DNA of 11,298 nt from ZC4RG30 sp039929265 (GTDB lineage: Bacteria > Pseudomonadota > Gammaproteobacteria > Steroidobacterales > Steroidobacteraceae), in assembly GCA_039929265.1 (NCBI GenBank), contig JBDSRN010000058.1, positions 1 through 11,298 of the forward strand. The letters run 5' to 3'. Below the pieces are notes generated by a model. That model saw nothing but the letters and a program-made list of their open reading frames with translations, was not told the DNA's origin and did no database searches. Position 1 is the stretch's first letter, and each line of letters opens with the position of its first letter. The translations under genes and the position numbers were made by a program. Positions 1-5,819 of the stretch are shown piece by piece.

Positions 1-288
1 CTGCCCGGCATCGTCGGCGGCGTGCTGCTTGCCGTTTCGCGCGCCATAGGCGAGACGATGATCGTCGTGATGGCGGCAGGGCTCGCCGCGAATCTCACGA
101 TCAATCCACTTGAGGCCGTGACCACCGTCACCGTGCAGATCGTGACCCTGCTTACCGGTGACCAGGAGTTCGACAGCCCGAAGACGCTCGCTGCGTTCGC
201 CCTCGGGCTGATGCTGTTCCTCGTGACCCTCGGCCTCAACATCCTTGCCCTGCACGTCGTGCGCAAGTACCGCGAACAATATGAATGA
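1..288 (+). CDS. pstC: Phosphate ABC transporter permease PstC, C-terminal fragment (5' end outside window)
   Basis: This is the last 95 residues of an inner-membrane permease that, with PstA, forms the channel of the high-affinity phosphate importer PstSCAB. The reading frame is open from base 1, so the start lies upstream. What is seen is the end of a binding-protein-dependent permease domain: the stretch LPGIVGGVLLAVSRAIGET, matching the segment after the EAA loop in Pst permeases, then two hydrophobic segments (about residues 16-30 and 65-85) and a basic tail RKYREQYE facing the cytoplasm. Its TGA stop overlaps the pstA start by 8 bases (ATGAATGA), a usual sign of translational coupling. 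The assignment as PstC rather than another permease rests on the sequence resemblance and on pstA and pstB following directly. Confidence 0.93.
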   Translation: MPGIVGGVLLAVSRAIGETMIVVMAAGLAANLTINPLEAVTTVTVQIVTLLTGDQEFDSPKTLAAFALGLMLFLVTLGLNILALHVVRKYREQYE

Positions 289-1594
289 AGAGATTGCCAA
301 GCCACGCATTCGCACCGCCGCCGAAACCCGTGCGCGGGTCGGGAAAAGCTTGCGTCGCCGTTACTGGGCGGAGCGTCGCTTCCGAGCCTACGGCCTGGGC
401 GCCGTGCTGATCGGCCTCGGCTTTGTATTGTTCCTGTTCACGACGATCTTCTCAAAGGGCTTGTCGGCGTTCCGCCAGGCGAGCGTGCAGATCGACGTAT
501 TCTACGATCCGGCAATTCTCGATCCGGAAGGGAAGCGTGATCCGGATGCGCTGCTCGTCGCTGACTACCCGGCCATCGTGCGCGCCGCGCTCAAGGAAAA
601 ATTTCCTCAGGTCGAGGGCCGACCCAGTACCCGCCAACTCTATGGATTGATCAGCAATTCGGCGGCGCACGAATTGCAACATCGCGTCGATGCGGATCCG
701 AAGCTCCTGGGCCAGCGACAGAAGCTCAGCGTGCTCGCGAGCGACGACGTGGACCAGTACCTGAAAGGTCGCATCAGCAAGAGCACAGCGGAGGTAGACC
801 GCGCGCTTACCGACCAGCAGATAGGGTGGATCGAAACCCTGCGCGGCCAGGAGCTCTTGCGGCTCGGTTTCAACACTGGTTTCTTCACCAACGGTGATTC
901 ACGCGAGCCGGAGCAGGCGGGGGTCGGTGGCGCGATTGCCGGCACCTTCTACACGCTGCTCGTGACGCTGGCGCTTTCGTTTCCGATTGGCATTGCCGCT
1001 GCGATCTATCTCGAAGAATTCGCGCGACGCAATCGCTGGACGGATCTCATAGAGGTGAACATCAACAATCTCGCCGCAGTGCCGTCCATCGTGTTTGGTC
1101 TGCTGGGCCTCGCGATGTTCCTGAACTTCTTTGGCCTGCCGCGTTCCGCCCCCCTGGTGGGTGGTCTGGTGCTCAGTCTGCTCACACTGCCGACGATCAT
1201 CATCACTTCGCGTGCCGCGCTCAAGGCAGTGCCGCCGTCGATCCGGGAAGCGGCACTCGGCATGGGAGCCTCCAGGATCCAGATGGTCACACATCACGTG
1301 CTCCCGCTGGCGATGCCGGGTGTGCTCACGGGCACTATCATAGGAATGGCACGGGCGCTGGGGGAAACCGCGCCGCTGCTGATGATCGGCATGATCGCTT
1401 TCATCGTAGATGTTCCCAGCGGGCCAACCGATCCGTCGACCGTGCTGCCAGTGCAGGTGTTCCTCTGGGCCGACAGCCCTGAGCGCGCCTTCGTTGAACG
1501 CACCTCCGGCGCCATCATCGTGCTGCTGCTGTTCCTGGCGATCATGAACGCCGGGGCCGTGTTCCTGCGTAATCGCTTCGAGCGTCGCTGGTAA
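281..1594 (+). CDS. pstA: Phosphate ABC transporter permease PstA (long form)
   Basis: Second permease subunit of the Pst phosphate importer, 437 residues. I place the start at the ATG at 281, not at an upstream in-frame codon at 245, because 281 overlaps the pstC stop in the normal coupled manner and the extra 12 residues would lie inside pstC. A transmembrane segment at about 36-58 is followed by a long non-membrane region (about 65-210). The permease domain then runs from about 215 to 430 with several membrane segments and the EAA loop (EAALGMGASR at 323-332, ending in LPLAMPGVLTG) that contacts PstB. PstA of E. coli is near 300 residues; the extra N-terminal region resembles the DUF3333 extension known in many proteobacterial PstA proteins. 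The following pstB begins 28 bases downstream. Confidence 0.95.
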   Translation: MNEEIAKPRIRTAAETRARVGKSLRRRYWAERRFRAYGLGAVLIGLGFVLFLFTTIFSKGLSAFRQASVQIDVFYDPAILDPEGKRDPDALLVADYPAIVRAALKEKFPQVEGRPSTRQLYGLISNSAAHELQHRVDADPKLLGQRQKLSVLASDDVDQYLKGRISKSTAEVDRALTDQQIGWIETLRGQELLRLGFNTGFFTNGDSREPEQAGVGGAIAGTFYTLLVTLALSFPIGIAAAIYLEEFARRNRWTDLIEVNINNLAAVPSIVFGLLGLAMFLNFFGLPRSAPLVGGLVLSLLTLPTIIITSRAALKAVPPSIREAALGMGASRIQMVTHHVLPLAMPGVLTGTIIGMARALGETAPLLMIGMIAFIVDVPSGPTDPSTVLPVQVFLWADSPERAFVERTSGAIIVLLLFLAIMNAGAVFLRNRFERRW

Positions 1595-1622
1595 GCGTCG
1601 CATCCCCGGTTCCGAGGTTTTC

Positions 1623-2540
1623 ATGCTCAACACGACGATGGAGACGTCCCAGGGGACACCCAAGTCGGCGGCCATACAGGTTAAAGTGCCCTCCGACGTG
1701 AACCAGCAACACCAGAACAACGCCAAGGTCGTTGCCGACCTGCAGGCTCCTGCCGGCAAGACTGTTGGCAGGATCACTGTCGAAGACCCGCTCATTTCGT
1801 GCCGTGGCGTGGACGTGTTCTACGGTGAAAAGCGCGCGATCAAGGACGTGAACATCGATGTCGCGAAGAACCAGGTGCTCGCGATGATCGGCCCGTCCGG
1901 GTGCGGCAAGTCGACGTTCCTGCGCTGCCTCAATCGCATGAACGACACCATCGAAGGGGCGCGCGTCGCCGGTTCGATCATCCTCGACGGACAGAACATC
2001 TACGACCGCAAGCAGGATGTCGTGCAGCTGCGTGCACGCGTCGGCATGGTATTCCAGAAGCCGAATCCATTTCCGAAGTCGATCTACGAGAACGTCGCGT
2101 ACGGCCCACGCATCCACGGTCTTGCCGGCGATCGCGTCGAACTCGACGAGATCGTACATACCAGCCTGCAGCGCGCCGGCTTGTGGGAAGAGGTCAAGGA
2201 TCGCCTGGCCCAGCCGGGCACCAGTCTCTCGGGTGGCCAGCAGCAGCGCCTGTGCATCGCTCGCACCATCGCCATCAACCCCGAAGTGATCCTGATGGAC
2301 GAGCCGTGCTCCGCGCTCGATCCGATCGCGACTGCGCGCATCGAGGATCTCATCGACGAATTGCGTGCCTCGTATGCGATCTGCATCGTCACGCATTCCA
2401 TGCAGCAGGCTGCACGAGTTTCGCAGCGCACTGCGTATTTCCATCTCGGCGATCTAATCGAGGTCGGCGAGACGGATCGCATCTTCACCAATCCGCGCCA
2501 CAAGCTCACCGAGGACTACATCACCGGTCGCTTCGGCTGA
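1623..2540 (+). CDS. pstB: Phosphate ABC transporter ATP-binding protein PstB
   Basis: Cytoplasmic ATPase that drives phosphate import through PstC/PstA; 305 residues. All ABC motifs are intact: Walker A GPSGCGKST (90-98), Q-loop glutamine in VFQKPNPFP (Q145), signature LSGGQQQR (202-209), Walker B VILMDEP (222-228) and switch histidine H258 in IVTHSM. The sequence around these (FLRCLNRMND, EDYITGRFG at the C-terminus) is specific to PstB. The ATG at 1623 has a GAGG at 1614-1617 with a 5-base gap, supporting this start. That gives a hydrophilic N-terminal extension of about 50 residues, rich in Q, N, T and K, beyond the roughly 257-residue E. coli protein. A start at ATG 1638 is possible but has no better ribosome-binding site. 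An intact phoU would be expected next; only a relic is present. Confidence 0.96.
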   Translation: MLNTTMETSQGTPKSAAIQVKVPSDVNQQHQNNAKVVADLQAPAGKTVGRITVEDPLISCRGVDVFYGEKRAIKDVNIDVAKNQVLAMIGPSGCGKSTFLRCLNRMNDTIEGARVAGSIILDGQNIYDRKQDVVQLRARVGMVFQKPNPFPKSIYENVAYGPRIHGLAGDRVELDEIVHTSLQRAGLWEEVKDRLAQPGTSLSGGQQQRLCIARTIAINPEVILMDEPCSALDPIATARIEDLIDELRASYAICIVTHSMQQAARVSQRTAYFHLGDLIEVGETDRIFTNPRHKLTEDYITGRFG

Positions 2541-2547
2541 TCTGCGA

Positions 2548-2835
2548 ATGATCGAGGGGCACATCGCAAAGGTTTCGACGGGGCGCTGTCGGCACTGCAC
2601 ATGCGCGTGACCGAAATGGGCGGGCTCGTCCGCCAGGTGCAGCTGGCCATCCAGGTTTATTCCGGCTGGGAAGCGCGCACTGCGCGCTCGTAATGGAGCG
2701 TGAAACGGCCGTCAACGCTATGACGTTGCCATCGACATTGAAGCATTTCGCACGCAGGTGGTGCCGGCTTTGCTCGGCAACCCGAACGCTAGAGCGAACT
2801 CCACGTCGGGCTGAGCCTGCGCTGCCTCTGCCGCA
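2548..2835 (+). pseudogene. phoU: phoU relic: frameshifted, N-terminal part only
   Basis: No open frame spans this stretch, but translating it with shifts gives the N-terminus of PhoU, the phosphate-signalling regulator normally encoded after pstB. Frame of 2548: MIEGHIAK. Frame of 2574: FDGALSALHMRVTEMGGLV and on through QVQLAIQVYSGWEARTARS to a TAA at 2691. Frame of 2693: MERETAVNA. Frame of 2719: YDVAIDIEAF and on to about 2793. Frame of 2796: ELHVGLSLRCLCRI. The HI..F...L, MGGLV..QV, VN and ID.E positions fit PhoU family proteins. Each of the four joins is a loss of one base (net -1). The last two pieces are less clearly PhoU than the first three. About 95 of roughly 235 codons remain, ending at the dapD stop. 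A perfect GC palindrome (AGCGCGC-ACT-GCGCGCT, 2672-2688) lies inside and could act as a hairpin between the convergent pst and dapD genes, though no T-run follows. Neighbouring genes are intact, which argues against poor sequence quality. Confidence 0.8.
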
Positions 2836-3663
2836 TCAATCGACAATCCGCAGCAGTTCGTTGAGTCCCGTCTTGGCGCGCGTCCTGGCATCCACTCGTT
2901 TGACGATCACGGCGCAGTTCAGGCTGTACGCGCCATCAGCCGACGGCAGCGAACCCGCTACGACGACAGAGCCGGGCGGCACGCGCCCGTAGGTGCTCTC
3001 ACCCGTCGCGCGATCATAGATGCGGGTGCTCTGACCGATGAACACCCCCATCGAGATCACCGAGCCGGCGCCGACGATCACGCCTTCGACGATCTCCGCG
3101 CGTGCACCGATGAAGCAGTCGTCCTCGATGATCGTGGGTGAAGCCTGCAACGGTTCGAGCACGCCGCCAATACCGGCGCCGCCCGACAGATGCACGTTGC
3201 TGCCGATCTGCGCGCAGGAGCCGACGGTAGCCCAGGTATCGACCATTGTGCCAGAGCCGACCCAGGCGCCGATGTTCACGAACGATGGCATCACTACGAC
3301 ATTGGGCGCGATGTACGCCCCACGCCGCACCACGGCGCCCGGGACGATGCGCGCGCCGCCGGTGCGAAATGCGGCCTCGTCATGCGCGGAATATTTCAGC
3401 GGAACCTTGTCGTAGAAACGCGTGCCACCGCCATGCATCACCTGGTTGTCGCTGATGCGAAACGACAGCAGTACGGCCTTCTTCAGCCATTCGTTCACGC
3501 GCCAGGTTCCGTCGATTGGCTCGGCAATGCGCAGCTTGCCCGCATCGAGACGACCGATGCAGTCCTCCACCGCATGGCGTACTGCGGGGTCGACCTGGGC
3601 AGGAGAAATGTCAGCGCGTTTTTCGAACGCGGCTTCGATTGTGGGTCGCAGGGTGTCGCTCAT
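2836..3663 (-). CDS. dapD: 2,3,4,5-tetrahydropyridine-2,6-dicarboxylate N-succinyltransferase DapD
   Basis: Cytoplasmic enzyme of lysine and diaminopimelate synthesis. It transfers succinyl from succinyl-CoA to tetrahydrodipicolinate, giving N-succinyl-2-amino-6-ketopimelate, the substrate of DapC. The 275 residues match the E. coli length (274) and sequence almost throughout: WLKKAVLLSFRI (59-70), MVDTWATVGSCAQIG (140-154), VHLSGGAGIGGVLEPLQA (157-174), SVISMGVFIGQSTRIYDR (201-218) and C-terminal INELLRTID-like GLNELLRIVD. Residues about 105-235 form the left-handed beta-helix of hexapeptide repeats that makes the trimer. I use the ATG at 3663 (MSDTLRPTIEAAFEKRADI), which matches the family N-terminus; the frame stays open nine codons further upstream but those residues do not. 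A GGAA lies 6 bases before this ATG. The gene converges with the pst operon and diverges from the CPXCG gene. Confidence 0.97.
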   Translation of the reverse strand: MSDTLRPTIEAAFEKRADISPAQVDPAVRHAVEDCIGRLDAGKLRIAEPIDGTWRVNEWLKKAVLLSFRISDNQVMHGGGTRFYDKVPLKYSAHDEAAFRTGGARIVPGAVVRRGAYIAPNVVVMPSFVNIGAWVGSGTMVDTWATVGSCAQIGSNVHLSGGAGIGGVLEPLQASPTIIEDDCFIGARAEIVEGVIVGAGSVISMGVFIGQSTRIYDRATGESTYGRVPPGSVVVAGSLPSADGAYSLNCAVIVKRVDARTRAKTGLNELLRIVD

Positions 3664-3704
3664 GGAATTTCCGAAGTGGGTGCAGCGCATCCTGCGTGAC
3701 GGCC

Positions 3705-3736
3705 AATACTGCGTCCAGAGGGTCCGATGCAGTATT
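3705..3736 (+). promoter_or_regulatory. Inverted repeat/hairpin over the CPXCG gene start, in the divergent dapD intergenic region
   Basis: AATACTGCGTC (3705-3715) pairs with GATGCAGTATT (3726-3736), 11 positions with one G-T/G-U, around a 10-base loop. If transcribed on the plus strand, the AGAGG ribosome-binding sequence (about 3717-3721) sits in the loop and the ATG at 3727 is in the 3' arm. As DNA it is a dyad 42 bases upstream of dapD and could be an operator for either gene. Function is inferred; the symmetry is directly visible. Confidence 0.5.
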
Positions 3737-4059
3737 CTGCACGGATGGCCCGCCGTTCACCCAGCAAGCTCGAGGAGGTGGTCCGTGCCGCGACCCATAT
3801 CGCGCCGGAGAACGTCGATCGCCTGTACGGGCTCGAGCCGGTGTTCGAGCCGGATGGCGCCCACGGTGTGATGGCGCTGCCGTTTGTGGAACTGCAGTGT
3901 CCGTCCTGCGGGGAAACGATCGGCACCACGGTCGACGTCAGCGCCGGCTCGCGCTGCTACATCGAGGATTGCGAGGTGTGCTGCCGCCCGATGGAGATCC
4001 ACATCGAGTGTGGTGAGAATGGCGGTCTCGGCAGCGCATGGGCGCAGCGGTCGGATTGA
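3727..4059 (+). CDS. CPXCG-motif cysteine-rich (zinc-ribbon-like) protein
   Basis: Small protein of 110 residues whose C-terminal half matches the CPXCG cysteine-rich family (Pfam Cys_rich_CPXG). The family motifs are VELQCPSCGE (54-63), YIEDC (78-82) and CEVCCRPMEIHI (82-93, sharing the Cys at 82). The cysteine pairs at 58/61 and 82/85 suggest one metal site, probably zinc; the biochemical role is not known. Family members are often only 60-70 residues. Here about 50 residues precede the motif, with a basic MARRSPSKLEEVV start. The ATG at 3727 has an AGAGG five bases upstream, so I use it; ATG 3745 and ATG 3871 are alternatives, the last giving a family-typical length. The stop TGA overlaps the ATG of the next gene (TGATG), so the two are probably translated together. 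Confidence 0.8.
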   Translation: MQYSARMARRSPSKLEEVVRAATHIAPENVDRLYGLEPVFEPDGAHGVMALPFVELQCPSCGETIGTTVDVSAGSRCYIEDCEVCCRPMEIHIECGENGGLGSAWAQRSD

Positions 4060-4556
4060 TGCGCGCCGCATGGCTCGCTGTCACCCTGATCACGTGGCCT
4101 GCCTACGCGGCGCAGCCGCCCGCGGGCAACTGCAATACGGATGCGCATCATCAGCTGGATTTCTGGATCGGTGACTGGAGCGTGACGCACTCGGACGGCA
4201 AGGCCGCGGGCGAGAATCGCATCGCCTCAGTCGCGGGCGGCTGTGCGCTGTACGAAAGCTGGGCGGGCGAGGGCGGTATCTCAGGGCATAGCCTCACGTT
4301 CTACGACGGTCTCGCACGCAAGTGGCGCCAGCACTGGATCGACAACACCGGCTCGTCGCTTGATCTCGCCGGCAGCAAGGTCGGCAACAGCATTCTGCTG
4401 CTTGGGGAGACGCAAGAGCTCTCCGGCACGGTGCTGCAGCGCCTGACGCTGACGCCTGCTGAAGGCGGCAGTGTGCGTCAGCTGTGGGAGAGCTCCGCCG
4501 ACGGCGGGAAGCGCTGGAAGACGGAGTTCGACGGGCGCTACGTCAGGAAGCGGTGA
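4059..4556 (+). CDS. Secreted protein of unknown function, DUF1579-like
   Basis: A 165-residue protein with a clear signal peptide: MRAAWLAVTLITWPAYA, with likely cleavage after AYA (residue 17), so it should be periplasmic or exported. The mature part carries repeated short motifs typical of a small beta-barrel-like family: LDFWIGDWSV (33-42), GGCALYESW (60-68), LTFYDGLARKWRQHWID (79-95), LTPAEGGSVRQLWESS (131-146) and FDGRYVRKR at the end. These resemble DUF1579-type conserved hypothetical proteins. I recognise the pattern but not an enzymatic function. The ATG at 4059 overlaps the preceding TGA by one base; an upstream in-frame ATG at 4038 would spoil the signal peptide and lies within the previous gene. 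The 3' end overlaps the convergent cytochrome b gene by 14 bases. Confidence 0.75.
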   Translation: MRAAWLAVTLITWPAYAAQPPAGNCNTDAHHQLDFWIGDWSVTHSDGKAAGENRIASVAGGCALYESWAGEGGISGHSLTFYDGLARKWRQHWIDNTGSSLDLAGSKVGNSILLLGETQELSGTVLQRLTLTPAEGGSVRQLWESSADGGKRWKTEFDGRYVRKR

Positions 4557-5226
4557 TGTACCACGCGGCGCCAGCCGCGAGGATCGCGCCGACGAAAAAT
4601 ACCCAGAACGGGGCAAAGCGCAGTGCCGCGCTGGCCTCGTCCCAACCCGGTTGCCACGGCTTGTTGCCCGTGATCATTGCGGGAATCAGACGGTCGCGTT
4701 TATAGAATGTGTAGAACAGCAGCGCCACGATGTGCAGACCGATCAGCCACTGCAGCACCGTGAATCCGATGCCGTGATACTTGGCCAGCAGCCGCCCGGT
4801 ATCGAAATCCACCAGGTGCGAGAGCGGGCCGGACTCGATGCCGTCCACGTCCACCGTGAACAGCCCGAGCGTCACCTGCGCCACCAACATGAGCAGCATC
4901 GCCACGACGCTGAGCGCGCCGAGTGCGTTGTGGCCCATTGAGTCGGTCGCGCTGCGCGTCCCCAGATGAGTGACGTGCGCCCATATTTCACGAGGGCCGC
5001 GAATGAACGATGCAAATCGGGCCGTTGTGCTGCCGAACACGCCCCAGTAGACGCGAAACAGCAGCAGGCCGAGCATTACGTACCCGGACCAGCGATGCCA
5101 CTCCATGCGGTAAGTCTCGACGGTCCACCAGGACACGCCGAAACAGATCGCTATACCCCAATGAGCAAGGCGGGTAGGCGCATCCCATACCCGCACCTGC
5201 ACTGGCCTGGCGGAAGACTCTGCCAA
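4543..5226 (-). CDS. Membrane b-type cytochrome (cytochrome b561 / Ni-Fe hydrogenase B-type family)
   Basis: A 227-residue integral membrane di-heme cytochrome of the type that passes electrons between the quinone pool and a periplasmic partner. Seen are VRVWDAPTRLAHWG near the N-terminus (the family signature), about five hydrophobic helices (24-36, 47-64, 101-123, 152-175, 206-224) and four well-placed histidines for heme ligation: H22, H44, H151 and H165, plus the GHNALGALS motif at 98-106. The start is a TTG directly after the TGA of the cytochrome c gene and in the same frame. No ATG is available before residue 41, and GTG codons at residues 9 and 11 are the only close alternatives. The likely partner is the class II cytochrome c encoded just upstream in the same transcript. 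The exact physiological donor and acceptor cannot be read from the sequence. Confidence 0.85.
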   Translation of the reverse strand: MAESSARPVQVRVWDAPTRLAHWGIAICFGVSWWTVETYRMEWHRWSGYVMLGLLLFRVYWGVFGSTTARFASFIRGPREIWAHVTHLGTRSATDSMGHNALGALSVVAMLLMLVAQVTLGLFTVDVDGIESGPLSHLVDFDTGRLLAKYHGIGFTVLQWLIGLHIVALLFYTFYKRDRLIPAMITGNKPWQPGWDEASAALRFAPFWVFFVGAILAAGAAWYITAS

Positions 5227-5724
5227 TCAGGATTCTTTCTTGACCCGGTTCTTGTCGTGGCAATTGCCGCAGGCCTTGCCCGCAGTCTTGACCTGGGTCC
5301 GCAGACCTTCGACGTCGCCTGCGTCGGCCAGCGACACGATCTTGCCGCCCTCGGCCTGGAACGCCTTCATCTTCTCCGCGAAGTCCGCGGCATCCGACCA
5401 GATTTCCGGTTTGGCAGCAGTTTCGACACCCGTTTCGGGGCCAGTGCCTTTCGGGAACCAGTTCGGCATTCCGTCGACCGCAGCCTTGACCTTCACGCCA
5501 GCTCCCTTGATCGCGGCAGCATTGGGTGCATCGGTCTTGAGCTGATCGTTGATCGTCTTCATCGCGCCGCCGAGATCTTTCATGCCCTGGTGACGCACCT
5601 TGATCGTCTCTGCCGGTGTGGCAGCCATCGCCGCATTCATCGCCACCGCGCCCATGGTCGAAATGACCGCAGTCGCGGCGATCGTGACGAGCCTGGTCCG
5701 CCATTCGCGTTTGAACATTGACAT
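5227..5724 (-). CDS. Class II c-type cytochrome (cytochrome c' / c556 type), periplasmic
   Basis: A 165-residue exported protein with a basic N-terminus, a hydrophobic run (about 12-33) and probable signal cleavage after AMA (residue 34). The mature protein has the layout of a four-helix-bundle class II cytochrome c: ETIKVRHQGMKDLGGAMK near its N-terminus and the heme-binding CGNCH (C152, C155, H156) ten residues from the C-terminus. M48 in the QGMK position could be a sixth iron ligand, as in low-spin c556, but cytochrome c' is equally possible. The ATG at 5724 has GGAG five bases upstream (CGGAGATGACATG), so I prefer it to an in-frame codon at 5748. The b-type cytochrome gene follows with no gap. 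Together they suggest a small electron-transfer or gas-ligand-handling unit, which is inference from context. Confidence 0.88.
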   Translation of the reverse strand: MSMFKREWRTRLVTIAATAVISTMGAVAMNAAMAATPAETIKVRHQGMKDLGGAMKTINDQLKTDAPNAAAIKGAGVKVKAAVDGMPNWFPKGTGPETGVETAAKPEIWSDAADFAEKMKAFQAEGGKIVSLADAGDVEGLRTQVKTAGKACGNCHDKNRVKKES

Positions 5725-5760
5725 GTCATCTCCGCTGGTTGTGTACACCCCGCGCCAATC

Positions 5761-5804
5761 CTGACCACGTGCGCGCCGCTCGTCCAGTTCGGCGTGTGCG
5801 TCAG
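5761..5804. repeat. Inverted repeat between dapC and the cytochrome c gene
   Basis: CTGAC (5761-5765) and GTCAG (5800-5804) enclose GTGCGCGCCG (5769-5778) and CGGCGTGTGC (5790-5799) with an 11-base loop and a 3-base bulge. It lies 16 bases past the dapC stop, where a terminator for the map-glnD-dapC transcript would be expected, but no T-run follows on the minus strand. Three pairs are G-U only if the RNA is read from the plus strand; on the minus strand they become A-C mismatches. Terminator function is therefore only a possibility. Confidence 0.45.
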
Positions 5805-5819
5805 GCGTTCAGCTGCAGT

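Noticed and set aside
899..2444. Minus-strand open frames of about 300 codons opposite pstA and pstB
   Set aside because: The pstA and pstB reading frames on the other strand carry full family motifs; these are low-complexity shadows.
2541..2835. phoU frameshifts as plain sequencing error
   Set aside because: Not excluded, but the missing C-terminal two thirds cannot be explained by small errors, and long genes nearby such as glnD have no frameshift.
2693..2992. Plus-strand open frame starting MERETAVNA
   Set aside because: The first nine residues are part of the phoU relic; the rest runs out of frame and then antisense through dapD, so it is not an intact gene.
3774..3787. Strong GAGGAGGTG ribosome-binding sequence before a GTG at 3785
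   Set aside because: The GTG is out of frame with the CPXCG motif, and the purine run simply encodes Glu-Glu-Val of that protein.
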